From assembly GCF_021117295.1 (NCBI RefSeq), contig NZ_CP088248.1:1-52774 (forward strand): a DNA stretch of 52,774 nucleotides, given 5' to 3'. The notes beneath the pieces were generated by a model. That model did no database searches. It worked only from the letters and a program-made list of their open reading frames with translations, and was not told the origin of the DNA. The stretch comes from Methylorubrum sp. B1-46 (GTDB lineage: Bacteria > Pseudomonadota > Alphaproteobacteria > Rhizobiales > Beijerinckiaceae). Positions 1 to 7,409 of the stretch are shown piece by piece (within the stretch, counting starts at the first letter, position 1; each line of letters starts with the position of its first letter). The position numbers and the translations under genes were made by a program.

Positions 1-200
1 ATCTTTTTGTGATCGACGCTCGTGAACCACTCACGCCAGAGATAGCCCCATTGGCCGTACCAAGTGACGGCGCCAACGAGAGCCAAGCCGCCCAGCGCAA
101 CAGCTGCAAAGGTCACGAGCAGGATCGGCTCATGATAGGGGATAGCTTCGAGCGTCAGGCGCCCGAAGACAAGCTGCTGGAGATCGATGTTCGAGAACAT
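1..200 (-). CDS. cyoB: Cytochrome bo3-type quinol oxidase subunit I, N-terminal part (continues at 52774)
   Basis: This is the 5' part of cyoB. Translation from the ATG at 200-198 gives [20 protein letters not shown], then a first membrane segment, then a stretch ending SVDHKKI at position 1. The last codon is split across the ends of the window (AT at 2-1, C at 52774), and the frame continues as [13 protein letters not shown], the normal sequence after DHKK in this family. With the part at 50971-52774 the protein is 667 residues, close to E. coli CyoB (663). The start lies about 24 bases after the cyoA stop, as expected for a cyoABCD operon. An upstream GCA-TCG-ACC run is open but has no ATG, GTG or TTG. 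The join shows that the window is a circularised replicon. Confidence 0.93.
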   Translation of the reverse strand, partial: MFSNIDLQQLVFGRLTLEAIPYHEPILLVTFAAVALGGLALVGAVTWYGQWGYLWREWFTSVDHKK

Positions 201-223
201 GGGAATGCCCGTATCGGTCGATG

Positions 224-1402
224 CTAGCGGCCCTGGGGGGGCGCAGTGTTGAGCTGGGCCGGCGCAGGTGTCCGGTCGGCGCCCGGCAGGGCGTTGCCCT
301 GGCCCTGATCAGGCTCGGTTTTTGGCTTGTTGACCCCGTCCCGGCTCAGGGTCTGGTCGCGGGGATCCATGCCTTCCGGCTGGACTGAGCCTTGCGGCGG
401 ACGACCCGAGGCCGGGAAGGTGGCGCCCGAAGGCTCGGTGCCGGACTCCAGGCGACGGTTGTCGTAGTCGAGCCGCTTGCGGTTCTCTTCGCTGGCTCGC
501 CCCCCACCTCCAGCTCGGTCGATCTGGTGCATCTCGGTGACGCACATCAGGCCGGGTTCGGGGCACATGCCAAGGATGACGTCATAGATGCCGGCCTGCA
601 CGCTGCTGAAGAACCGAACCGGATCAGCCTCGCTCGGCTTCTCAAGCGCCAGGTAAGCCTCGCGGTTGAGGTTTGTGCCGGACGCTTTGGCCTTCGCAAC
701 CCACTCGTCGAAGCCTGCGGCCGGCAGGCTGCGGAAGCCGAAGTTCATCCGGGAGAACCCGGGTCCGCTGTAGTGAGCCGATAGCCCCCGAAACGTTCCT
801 TCCTTGTTCATGACAGCGTGGAGCTTCGTCTCCATGCCGGGCATGGCGTAGATCATACCGGCGAGCGCTGGGACGTAGAACGTGTTCCAGACAGAGGACG
901 ACGTGATCCTGAACGTGATCGGCCGGTCGACCGGCGCCGCCATCTCGTTGACGCTTGCAACCCCGTACTCGGGGTAGATGAACAGCCATTTCCAATCGAG
1001 GGCGACGACCTGCACCTCGAGTGGCTTGGTGTCGGCCGGGATCGGGCGGTTAGGGCCGAGGCGCGACAACGGCTTGAATGGGTCGAGTGTGTGTGTGGAG
1101 ATCCAGGTGATCGCGCCGAGTGCCATGATGATCAACAGCGGCACCGTCCAGATCACAACCTCGAGCTGGGTCGAGTGGTGCCAATCCGGATCGTAGGTCG
1201 CGTCTGGGTTCGAGGCACGATACCGGCGCGCGAAGATGAAGGTGAGCGCAATCACCGGCACAATCACCAGCAGCATGAGCGCGGTGGACACGATAATGAG
1301 GTTGCGCTGCTGTGTTGCGATGTCCCCGGACGGGTTCATGACAACCATGTTGCACCCGGCCAGCAGACTAGAGGCGGCTAGCACGGCTAGGCTTCGCAGC
1401 AT
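224..1402 (-). CDS. cyoA: Cytochrome bo3-type quinol oxidase subunit II, lipoprotein
   Basis: Subunit II of the proton-pumping quinol oxidase, anchored at the periplasmic face of the inner membrane. The chosen ATG at 1402 gives [17 protein letters not shown], a lipoprotein signal with lipobox LAGC and acylated Cys17; the longer open frame to 1540 adds 46 residues that would bury this signal. Two membrane segments follow (about residues 35-57 and 78-98), then a cupredoxin-like domain. The CuA ligands of cytochrome c oxidases are missing: the ligand loop reads SAHYSGPGF in place of a Cys-x3-Cys motif, as expected for a quinol oxidase. The C-terminal 75 or so residues are a proline- and charge-rich extension, so the protein (392 aa) is longer than E. 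coli CyoA (315). First oxidase gene of the operon, directly upstream of cyoB. Confidence 0.93.
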   Translation of the reverse strand: MLRSLAVLAASSLLAGCNMVVMNPSGDIATQQRNLIIVSTALMLLVIVPVIALTFIFARRYRASNPDATYDPDWHHSTQLEVVIWTVPLLIIMALGAITWISTHTLDPFKPLSRLGPNRPIPADTKPLEVQVVALDWKWLFIYPEYGVASVNEMAAPVDRPITFRITSSSVWNTFYVPALAGMIYAMPGMETKLHAVMNKEGTFRGLSAHYSGPGFSRMNFGFRSLPAAGFDEWVAKAKASGTNLNREAYLALEKPSEADPVRFFSSVQAGIYDVILGMCPEPGLMCVTEMHQIDRAGGGGRASEENRKRLDYDNRRLESGTEPSGATFPASGRPPQGSVQPEGMDPRDQTLSRDGVNKPKTEPDQGQGNALPGADRTPAPAQLNTAPPQGR

Positions 1403-1543
1403 GCTGCTCACCCGCGGGCCTTGCGAGCGGCGGAGAGCAAAGGAAGGGCGAGACGGTGAGACCATGGGGCTTGCTTCATCATCTCTCGCCGGCGCGCGGG
1501 CTGGACGCGGCCGGATGGCGCGAGGGTGACCAGGGAGCACGGT

Positions 1544-2884
1544 TCAGACCTGCCGGATTTCTGAGCGCGAGCTGCCAAGCGCCAGCAAGGTCGTGATTGC
1601 ACCGGACAGCAGGTACAGACCCACGCAGGCGAGGCCGTAGCGGGCTGACAGAAACAGCACGATCAGGGGAGCGAACCCCGCTCCCAGCAGCCAAGCCAGG
1701 TCGCTTGTGAGAGCCGCTCCGGTGTAGCGGAAGCGCTGTTCAAGCCGGGACGTGACCGCTCCGGAGGACTGGCCGTAGGACAGCCCAAGCAGGGCAAAAC
1801 CCGCGTTGACATAGATCGTCTGCCCAATCGCGTTCTCTTCGACGAGCAGCGGCGCGATGATGCTGCCGAGAGCGAAGACCGCGATCAGGCCTGCCGTGAT
1901 CATCAGCAGCATGCGGCGACCGATCTGATCGGCGATGAGCCCAGAGGCCATGACCGCACCCGCGCAGATAAAGGCGCCCGAGCACTGGATCATGAGAAAC
2001 TCGCCCGGCGAGCGCTCTGTGAAGAGGTTGATCCAGCTGATCGGGAACACGGTCACGAGATGAAACAGGGCAAAGCTCGCCAGCGGTATCAGCGCGCCGA
2101 TGAGAAGCTCTCGTGAGTGGTTGCGGATCAGCGGGATGATGGGCGAAGGCTCAAGCCGCCGCTGCTCAAGGAGGCGGGAAAACTCGTCCGTCGCAACGAG
2201 CCGCAGGCGTGAGAACAAAGCCACAACATTGACGGCAAAGGCGCAGAAGAAGGGGTAACGCCAGCCCCAATCCAAAAACTCGCCATCTGTCAGGTTGAGC
2301 AGGAGGTATGAGAACATGACGGCGGCCACGATGAAGCCGAACGGCGCACCGAGCTGAGGGATAGCTGCATAGAAGCCGCGTCGTTCGATGGGCGCATTCA
2401 GCGCTAGCAGCGAGGCAAGGCCGTCCCAGGCGCCACCCAGCGCCAGGCCCTGCCCAATCCGCAGTCCAGCCAAGAGGTAAAGCGACCAAACCCCGATCTG
2501 CGCGTAGCCGGGCAGGAAGGAGATCGCCATCGTAGAAAAGCCGAGCAGAAACAGCGCCGTGGTTAGCTTTACGCCCCGGCCATGCCGACGATCGATGGCT
2601 GTGAAGACGGCTGTTCCAAGGGGCCTCGCGATGAAGGCGAGCGCGAAAATCGCGAAGGAATAAAGCGTTGCGGTCAGGGGCTCCAAAAAAGGCAGGAACA
2701 CCTTTGGAAACACCACCACAGATGCAATCGCGAACACAAAGAAATCGAAATACTCTGCCGTCCGGCCGATAATCACGCCGATCGCAATCTCACTAGGTGC
2801 GACCTTGTGATCAGTGTTCGCTAAACGGGCGTCGCGCTCCAGCGGATTGGAGGATGGATAAGGCCCTTCAACGTGATCGATCGC
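1544..2884 (-). CDS. MFS transporter, metabolite:H+ symporter type
   Basis: Inner-membrane transporter of the major facilitator superfamily, 446 aa with about 12 hydrophobic segments. The N-terminal half has GRTAEYFDFFVF and then RPLGTAVFTAIDRRHGRG, the loop 2-3 signature of the superfamily; GLRIGQGLALGGAWDG matches helix 4-5 of the metabolite:H+ symporter group. The ATG at 2884 was preferred to the open frame reaching 2950. The substrate cannot be told from sequence. It lies 141 bases upstream of cyoA on the same strand, and an FNR-type site at 3156-3169 lies upstream of it, so it is probably the first gene of the oxidase transcription unit. A MHS-type transporter next to cyo genes is familiar to me from other alphaproteobacteria, but I cannot check this here. 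Confidence 0.85.
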   Translation of the reverse strand, partial: AIDHVEGPYPSSNPLERDARLANTDHKVAPSEIAIGVIIGRTAEYFDFFVFAIASVVVFPKVFLPFLEPLTATLYSFAIFALAFIARPLGTAVFTAIDRRHGRGVKLTTALFLLGFSTMAISFLPGYAQIGVWSLYLLAGLRIGQGLALGGAWDGLASLLALNAPIERRGFYAAIPQLGAPFGFIVAAVMFSYLLLNLTDGEFLDWGWRYPFFCAFAVNVVALFSRLRLVATDEFSRLLEQRRLEPSPIIPLIRNHSRELLIGALIPLASFALFHLVTVFPISWINLFTERSPGEFLMIQCSGAFICAGAVMASGLIADQIGRRMLLMITAGLIAVFALGSIIAPLLVEENAIGQTIYVNAGFALLGLSYGQSSGAVTSRLEQRFRYTGAALTSDLAWLLGAGFAPLIVLFLSARYGLACVGLYLLSGAITTLLALGSSRSEIRQV

Positions 2885-3155
2885 CATCCGAAGTGTAGCC
2901 TGGGATAAGGGTTTCTTAGGGAATTTCGTCCAGAAACTGATTGCGCGCATAGGAGCGCACAGTGGCGTTCGCAGACGTGATGGAGCGGATGTCTATCCTT
3001 CGGCCTGATCTGCTCTTGCTGATGTTCGGCCTGCTTGGTGCGCTATCTTGCCGAGCGTGAACAGATGGCCGCCGTATCAACGGTAGTGTTCTGATGCAGC
3101 AAGCATGGTGATCCCCCTTAATCTGGCACCATGATCCTGCGAGCCAATGCGCGCA

Positions 3156-3169
3156 TTGATCTGAGTCAA
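3156..3169. promoter_or_regulatory. FNR/FixK-type binding site upstream of the MFS-cyo operon
   Basis: TTGATCTGAGTCAA is a near-perfect dyad (TTGAT-N4-GTCAA) matching the alphaproteobacterial FnrN/FixK box TTGAT-N4-ATCAA with one mismatch. It sits in the 423-base gene-free stretch 2885-3307 between the transporter start and the end of the fnrN-like gene, about 270 bases before the transporter. That implies a long leader or a second promoter nearer the gene. The rest of the stretch holds a small GC hairpin near 3185-3202 and no convincing gene. Confidence 0.6.
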
Positions 3170-3307
3170 ACGGGGCGGAAAACCTGCTGTTAGAGCAGCA
3201 GTTTCGGGGCAGCCAACCGCAAGCCGGCAGCGCGGCAGGCCTGCTCACCCACCTCATGCTGCCTTGCCAGTGCGGCGTAGCGCTTCTTCACAAAGATTGT
3301 TTTTTGG

Positions 3308-4063
3308 CTACCCGCCTTCGCTGATCGCCAGAAGACCCGGTCGATCCTGGAGAGTGACCGATCTTGCCGTCTTGTAGTCGATGAGCCCCTTCCGGCGCAG
3401 CCTTGTGAAGACACGGCTCACGGTCTCGATGGTCAGACCAAGATAGTCGGCGATGTCAGAGCGCGTCATCGGCAGCTCGAGATCCTTGCTAGAGCCCCCC
3501 AGCCGTTGAGATGCTTCCGCTCGCGCCAGGAGGAAGCGGGCAACCCGCTCGTCCGCCGTCAGACGGCCAAGCAGAGTCATGTGCTCCTGACCAGCTGCAA
3601 CCTCGTCAGATGCTACAGCGAGGAGACGACGCTCGAGCTTTGGATAGGTCTCCAGGAGGACGCGGAACTTGCCGCGCTCAAACCGGCACAGCCGAACGTT
3701 CGTAAGGGCTTCGGCACTGCAGGGCACGGCATCAGGGCGGCCAAAACCGATGAAATCGCCCACCGTCAGGAACCCAATGACCGCGCGACGACCATCAGCC
3801 AGGAGCTTGAACAGTTTCACCGACCCCGAGATGATGTTGAACAGGTACTCCGGTGAAGCACCCTCGTTCCGGAAGACCTCACCTGGCGCGAGCTCGACCA
3901 CCGTGGTTGCCCGGGCCAGTTCGCTGAGCTGATCCTCCTCGATTGCGTTGCAGATGCTGACTGCACGAGCTTCGCAGAGCCCACAGCGCTCAACGCCACA
4001 CCCCTGACCGCGCTCGATGCGAGCGCACGGTTCGGCTTTTGTGCCAGGAGGAACGGTGGTCAC
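3308..4063 (-). CDS. FNR-type oxygen-responsive transcription regulator (FnrN/AadR-like)
   Basis: Crp/Fnr-family regulator, 251 aa. It has an N-terminal cysteine cluster (CGVERCGLC followed seven residues later by another Cys) and a further Cys in the cyclic-nucleotide-fold domain (RPDAVPC), the four positions expected for an oxygen-labile [4Fe-4S] cluster. The sensor barrel is followed by a helix-turn-helix with recognition helix TIETVSRVFTRL, carrying the E-xx-SR residues that read TTGAT half sites. The GTG at 4063 is preferred: AGGA lies eight bases upstream and the length then matches FNR (about 250). An open frame extends to 4246 (312 aa) but adds sequence unlike the family. It probably senses low oxygen and acts on the box at 3156-3169, that is, on the transporter-oxidase operon. 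Confidence 0.88.
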   Translation of the reverse strand: MTTVPPGTKAEPCARIERGQGCGVERCGLCEARAVSICNAIEEDQLSELARATTVVELAPGEVFRNEGASPEYLFNIISGSVKLFKLLADGRRAVIGFLTVGDFIGFGRPDAVPCSAEALTNVRLCRFERGKFRVLLETYPKLERRLLAVASDEVAAGQEHMTLLGRLTADERVARFLLARAEASQRLGGSSKDLELPMTRSDIADYLGLTIETVSRVFTRLRRKGLIDYKTARSVTLQDRPGLLAISEGG

Positions 4064-4504
4064 AGTCGTGTTCCTGATGAGACGGTGAAGGCTGAAGGGC
4101 GACCCATAGCCTTCCTGGATGTTTCCAAGCCCAACGGTAATCTGCGTTTCTGCGTTCAAGAAGGCTCGGTTTATGCACGCAACCGCCGAGCTAGCGTGCC
4201 TGCCTCCAGCAAGACGTGTGCGCCTCGGTTGAGAGCGAGCGGTCAAGAAGCCGCTGAGTCTACGCCGTCAGTCGGTTCGGGCCGGAAAACCGCCTTGTGA
4301 TCAGCCTTGCACACATTAGGCTGCGCAAGGATCGCCTGCAGCCTGTCGCTTTCATGCACGGGGAGGCAAGTACAATTCTAACCAGCGTGCCCTTCCGCAA
4401 ATGCCAGGCTCGGGTGCCGCGCGCGAGATTTCGCCACGAGACATTCCGTTCTGACTTGGGTAAGTAGGGCGGAGTCAGACATCGAGATACCAGGGGTAAT
4501 CATC
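4064..4504. other. Gene-free stretch between divergent regulators
   Basis: About 440 bases separating the divergent fnrN-like and mucR-like genes. Open frames here overlap on both strands and do not resemble known proteins. It must contain both promoters. The GTG of the left gene and the TTG of the right gene each have an AGG-type ribosome site. I see no repeat, RNA gene or clear operator. Confidence 0.4.
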
Positions 4505-4954
4505 TTGGAGAGCAATACGATCGGCGCCCTCTCTCGTGAGGATCTGCTCGAGCGCGCCGCCGAAATCGTCACCTCATATGTCGCCAACAATCGAGTTCCC
4601 GCAGCCGAGTTGCCCGGACTCATCCCAGCAGTCTATGCCAAACTTGCATCTCTAAGCATCACAGGCTCGGCATCTGCAGCCGAAGCCGATGTTAAGCAGG
4701 CGACCGCGGCGCAAATCCGCAAGTCGATCACGCCAGATGCCTTGATCTCGTTCATCGATGGCAAGCCCTACAAGACGCTGAAGCGGCACCTTGGAGTGCA
4801 TGGCCTCGATCCTTTCTCCTACCGTGAGCGCTATGGCCTTCCCTCGGACTACCCGATGACTGCTCCTGGTTATTCAACCATGCGATCTGCGCTGGCGAAA
4901 GAACTGGGTCTAGGTCGTACCGGCGGACGAGCGGAGAGGCAGGCAGCTGAGTAG
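4505..4954 (+). CDS. MucR/Ros-family transcription regulator
   Basis: Zinc-finger-like regulator of 149 aa, the usual family length. The C-terminal half has the family core: SFIDGKPYKTLKRHL, then GLDPFSYRERYGLPSDYPM, ending with ALAKELGLGR. The canonical Ros zinc ligands (C-x2-C...H-x3-H) are not seen; the finger cysteines are replaced around ISFIDGK, as in several Hyphomicrobiales MucR paralogues. The start is TTG at 4505, nine bases after AGGGG; no better ATG lies upstream in frame. MucR proteins control exopolysaccharide, motility and cell-cycle genes by binding AT-rich DNA. Target genes cannot be read from the sequence. Confidence 0.85.
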   Translation: MESNTIGALSREDLLERAAEIVTSYVANNRVPAAELPGLIPAVYAKLASLSITGSASAAEADVKQATAAQIRKSITPDALISFIDGKPYKTLKRHLGVHGLDPFSYRERYGLPSDYPMTAPGYSTMRSALAKELGLGRTGGRAERQAAE

Positions 4955-5022
4955 CGAATTCGACTTGATCATAGGCTACGAGCTTGTCGTGTAGAGCGTA
5001 CCGAACTTCCAGCTCTCGCGTT

Positions 5023-5841
5023 TCAGAAGGTACGAGGTTGGGCTTCTGAAACGTGAGGGTGGGGACCAATGGCACGCAGCTGTTGCGAAGTGCTACGATC
5101 CCGTTCAGAGGCCATCTCGTCCAGTTGCAGGTAATTTGCCTTGAACTCAGCGATTTCCGCAAGGCGTGGCAAGTCAAGGATTGTAAAATGTCTACCTTTA
5201 CGCTCAATAAGGCCCGCACGCCTGAGTGTACCTAAGGAGCGATTGACGTGTACCGGTGTTATGCCGGCAGTGTCCGCCAGATCAACCTGCGTAATTGGCA
5301 GCAGGAACGTCTGGTCCTTGGTCAGCCCGACCGCGCGCAATCGCACGTACAGCTCGCAGAAAAGATGGGCGAGGCGCTCTACGGCTGAGCGGCAGCCGAT
5401 GTTTACAAGCCACGCACGTAAAGTCGCCTCATTGACGCGCGCTGCTGTTTGTAGCGCCTGCATCACGGCGGGCCGCCGCTGGAGATCTGCGACTATCCAA
5501 GGAGCAACCCACACGGCCCGGCATGTGGAAAGAGTGCCAATAGCATAATCCATTCTGTCGAGCCGCGACGTGGCGAGGTCACAGACATCGCCCGGTAAAA
5601 GGTAGGCGAGGATCTGACGCGTTCCATTCTCCCGCAACTTGTATTGACAGGCAAAGCCTTGTCCAATCACAAGCATGCCTTGTGGCCGGTCGCCCTCGCA
5701 GATGAGATCTTTACCTGCCGGGAAGAACTGTCCTGCGGTCTCGATCGCGGTGAGCGCAACCCTATCAGTTACCTGTAAAGGCGCAAAAGCCTCAAGCTTG
5801 CGTACGAGCGGCCCGTGCGCTCCCTGTCGCAGCAACTGCAT
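5023..5841 (-). CDS. Crp/Fnr-family transcription regulator without FNR cysteines
   Basis: Regulator of 272 aa with an N-terminal cNMP-binding-like barrel (AGKDLICEGDRPQGMLVIGQG; YLLPGDVCDL) and a C-terminal winged helix (LPITQVDLADTAGITPVHVNRSLGTL). The recognition helix PVHVNRSL differs from the E-xx-SR type of FNR, so its target site should differ. It lacks the N-terminal Cys cluster. The ATG at 5841 is chosen because GGAGGACGCGAA precedes it directly; the open frame reaching 6078 has no such site. Proteins of this subgroup are abundant in Methylobacterium and usually of unknown signal. Confidence 0.83.
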   Translation of the reverse strand: MQLLRQGAHGPLVRKLEAFAPLQVTDRVALTAIETAGQFFPAGKDLICEGDRPQGMLVIGQGFACQYKLRENGTRQILAYLLPGDVCDLATSRLDRMDYAIGTLSTCRAVWVAPWIVADLQRRPAVMQALQTAARVNEATLRAWLVNIGCRSAVERLAHLFCELYVRLRAVGLTKDQTFLLPITQVDLADTAGITPVHVNRSLGTLRRAGLIERKGRHFTILDLPRLAEIAEFKANYLQLDEMASERDRSTSQQLRAIGPHPHVSEAQPRTF

Positions 5842-6111
5842 TTCGCGTCCTCCCTGCCCTTTAGGGACCGCGACCACGCGTACCAATTGAGCAGCACTAA
5901 CATAGGCGTAGGTTGTGACCTTCAAGCCGCTACGCCGCTTATCAACCTTTAAATTACAAGCGACGGAATCTGTTAGGGTAAGCCTTTCCTCCTCGGTTCG
6001 CGATGGAAGGCAATTCGAGCAGTTCCTTAGCCGTAGTGGAACAGTGCACAATCGAATCAGATAGGTTAACGACAACATTCGAAGTAAATGGCAGCGTGGC
6101 TATCTGGTTGT

Positions 6112-6396
6112 ATGAGGCTGCCTATGCTCTTCCACATTGATGTCGCAGATGGTGATATTATCACACGCGACGATGATGGTCTTGAGTTCTTCGATCTGAA
6201 TGAGGCCTGTGCGGCTGCTGTGTCGCTATTGCCCGAGATCGCGCGTGAAGCGCTGCATGGTCCTCGTCGCCGAGCTGCGATGATGCAGGCGCAGGAGCGG
6301 TATATCGCAGCGCTGGTCCGCGACGAGGCTGGCCATGTCCTGTTCCGCACACGGCTGAGGCTCGACATGGAGTGGCCGAAAAAACCTGAACTATGA
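6112..6396 (+). CDS. DUF6894 family protein
   Basis: Small protein (94 aa) of the DUF6894 type: it begins MLFHIDVADGDIITRDDDG, then FFDLNEACAAAVSLLPEIAR and a C-terminal strand-rich part with VLFRTRLRL. The family is common and multi-copy in Methylobacterium and Bradyrhizobium and has no established function. ATG codons at 6088, 6112 and 6124 are all in frame; 6124 has AGG at a fair distance and gives the most family-like N-terminus, so the true start may be there. Confidence 0.7.
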   Translation: MRLPMLFHIDVADGDIITRDDDGLEFFDLNEACAAAVSLLPEIAREALHGPRRRAAMMQAQERYIAALVRDEAGHVLFRTRLRLDMEWPKKPEL

Positions 6397-6497
6397 GGCT
6401 TTTGTTCGAGATCAATAATTCGATCCAGACCGCTGCCGTATGCCTCGCCGCAGACATGGGATAAATGTTTCCGGTCGATGTTATAGAGCTCGTACCA

Positions 6498-6695
6498 ATG
6501 TCACAGGACGAACGTCCGATCACACCAGCTGAAATCCGGCAGCGCGCCTATGAGCTATGGGAGCGCAACCATCGTCCGGATGGTTTTGAAATCGAGTTCT
6601 GGCTCTTGGCTGAGCGCGAGTTGCGTGCCGAGCGTGGAGCCCAACGGCGCGATCAGGCCATGTCCCAAGATCTTGAAGTGTTCGAGATAGGCTAA
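6498..6695 (+). CDS. DUF2934 family protein
   Basis: Short protein (65 aa) with the DUF2934 pattern: EIRQRAYELWERNHRPDG, then EIEFWLLAERELRAER. This is the helix-turn-helix-like unit seen in many Hyphomicrobiales small proteins of unknown role. An alternative ATG at 6465 adds eleven residues and has GGGA upstream. It lies downstream of the DUF6894 gene on the same strand, about 100 bases away. Confidence 0.7.
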   Translation: MSQDERPITPAEIRQRAYELWERNHRPDGFEIEFWLLAERELRAERGAQRRDQAMSQDLEVFEIG

Positions 6696-6790
6696 ATTGC
6701 CGCTGTCGGATCGTCCGTTTCGACCTGTAGTCCAGACGTTCATCTCATAACCGCTAAACTGCCGCTACTCACCCCATGAGGTCCTATATT

Positions 6791-6834
6791 TGTGCAATCA
6801 TGTATGTATGAAAAACAACCGTTTTCCAACCACT
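6791..6834 (+). repeat. 44-bp repeat, copy 1 (possible recombinase site)
   Basis: This 44-base stretch aligns without gaps to 13017-13060 at about 30 of 44 positions. Most differences are transitions, and TGTGC, AAAAC, GTTTT and CACT are conserved. Both copies contain a small inverted repeat (GAAAA...TTTTC). The second copy lies just upstream of the serine recombinase gene, so these may be recombination or res-like sites. The surrounding stretch 6696-6931 has no convincing gene. Confidence 0.4.
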
Positions 6835-6931
6835 GTATTGGCACATAGGCTGAGAAACACGGTTCCGAGTACGCAGGCCTTCTGCCATCAAGCCGCGTAG
6901 ATATCCTTAGAGTAAGCGCGATGCTCCGCCA

Positions 6932-6973
6932 CAGCTCCACGGCCGCGCCGGCGTCAGCGCGGCCGTGGAGCTG
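6932..6973. terminator. 17-bp perfect GC-rich hairpin
   Basis: A perfect inverted repeat: 6932-6948 pairs with 6957-6973 around an 8-base loop. It ends the minus-strand unit that contained the interrupted small gene. There is no T-tract on either side, so it may be a non-canonical terminator or an mRNA-stabilising hairpin. Confidence 0.5.
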
Positions 6974-7028
6974 GGACTTGGATCGTAACCATCTGGCCGC
7001 GGATGGGGTCGAAGACGGTGATGGTCAT
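6954..7028 (-). CDS. Possible 24-residue peptide
   Basis: A very short open frame with ATG at 7028 and GGAG nine bases upstream. It begins MTITVFDPIRGQMVTI and ends inside the loop of the hairpin at 6932-6973. It lies downstream of the interrupted 62-codon gene on the same strand. The alternating strand-like N-terminus looks coded, but the length makes this weak. Confidence 0.3.
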   Translation of the reverse strand: MTITVFDPIRGQMVTIQVPAPRPR

Positions 7029-7147
7029 CGTATGGGCTCCGCATCTGCGTGGGGGTGATCGTCCGGCTAACGCGTCTTAGCGTAACGGTTTCCGCGTCCT
7101 GTTCGGATGTGGTTGGCCCTTCGTTAAGTTTGACGGATCGGGTAGGT

Positions 7148-7199
7148 GGCGGCGCCGGCCCTCGGTCCTGGGATTGCCGGGGGAGAGGTCGGCGCCGCC
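7148..7199. terminator. Inverted repeat downstream of the interrupted small gene
   Basis: GGCGGCGCCG at 7148-7157 is matched by its exact complement at 7190-7199, with 32 bases between. On the minus strand it starts nine bases after the stop of the interrupted small gene, a typical terminator position, but no T-tract follows. Confidence 0.3.
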
Positions 7200-7207
7200 T
7201 TGCCGGA

Positions 7208-7387
7208 TTACTCAGCGTCCGCGTCGTCAGCGTCCAGGATCGTCTCCAGATCACCCGTGAGCGCGTCGAGCTGATCCGCGGTCGCCCGGATCTTGAACTT
7301 CGTCCCGTCCTCTGCCTCCACGGCGATCTCGATGTGGTCCTCAACCTTTGCGGCGAGGGCTTGCTTGAGGGTGTAGGTGGTCACGTC
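7208..7387 (-). pseudogene. Small acidic protein gene, 3' part, split by IS21
   Basis: This fragment encodes TTYTLKQALAAKVEDHIEIA and then a strongly acidic C-terminus ending DADDADAE. Removing the IS21 element (7388-11568) and one copy of its 8-bp target duplication joins it in frame to 11577-11585. That restores a 62-codon gene starting MAKDVTTYTLK, whose ATG at 11585-11583 has GGGAGAG upstream. The fragment by itself can still start at the GTG at 7384 (58 aa), but its ribosome site is now 4 kb away. I do not recognise the protein; it looks like a conserved small cytoplasmic protein of alternating strand and helix. Confidence 0.75.
7380..7387 (+). repeat. IS21 target duplication GTCACGTC, left copy
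   Basis: The 8-bp word GTCACGTC here is repeated at 11569-11576, exactly flanking the IS21-family element. It falls inside codons 4-5 of the interrupted small gene. The intact duplication shows the element arrived by simple transposition. Confidence 0.85.
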
Positions 7388-7401
7388 TGGGTATCGGCGT
7401 G

Positions 7402-7409
7402 GAAAAAGG
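7402..7409 (+). repeat. ISL3 target duplication GAAAAAGG, left copy
   Basis: GAAAAAGG here and at 9059-9066 flank the ISL3-family element; 8 bp is the usual length for that family. The last G may belong to the element end instead (7 or 8 bp). The target lies inside the left terminal repeat of the IS21 element. Confidence 0.8.
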
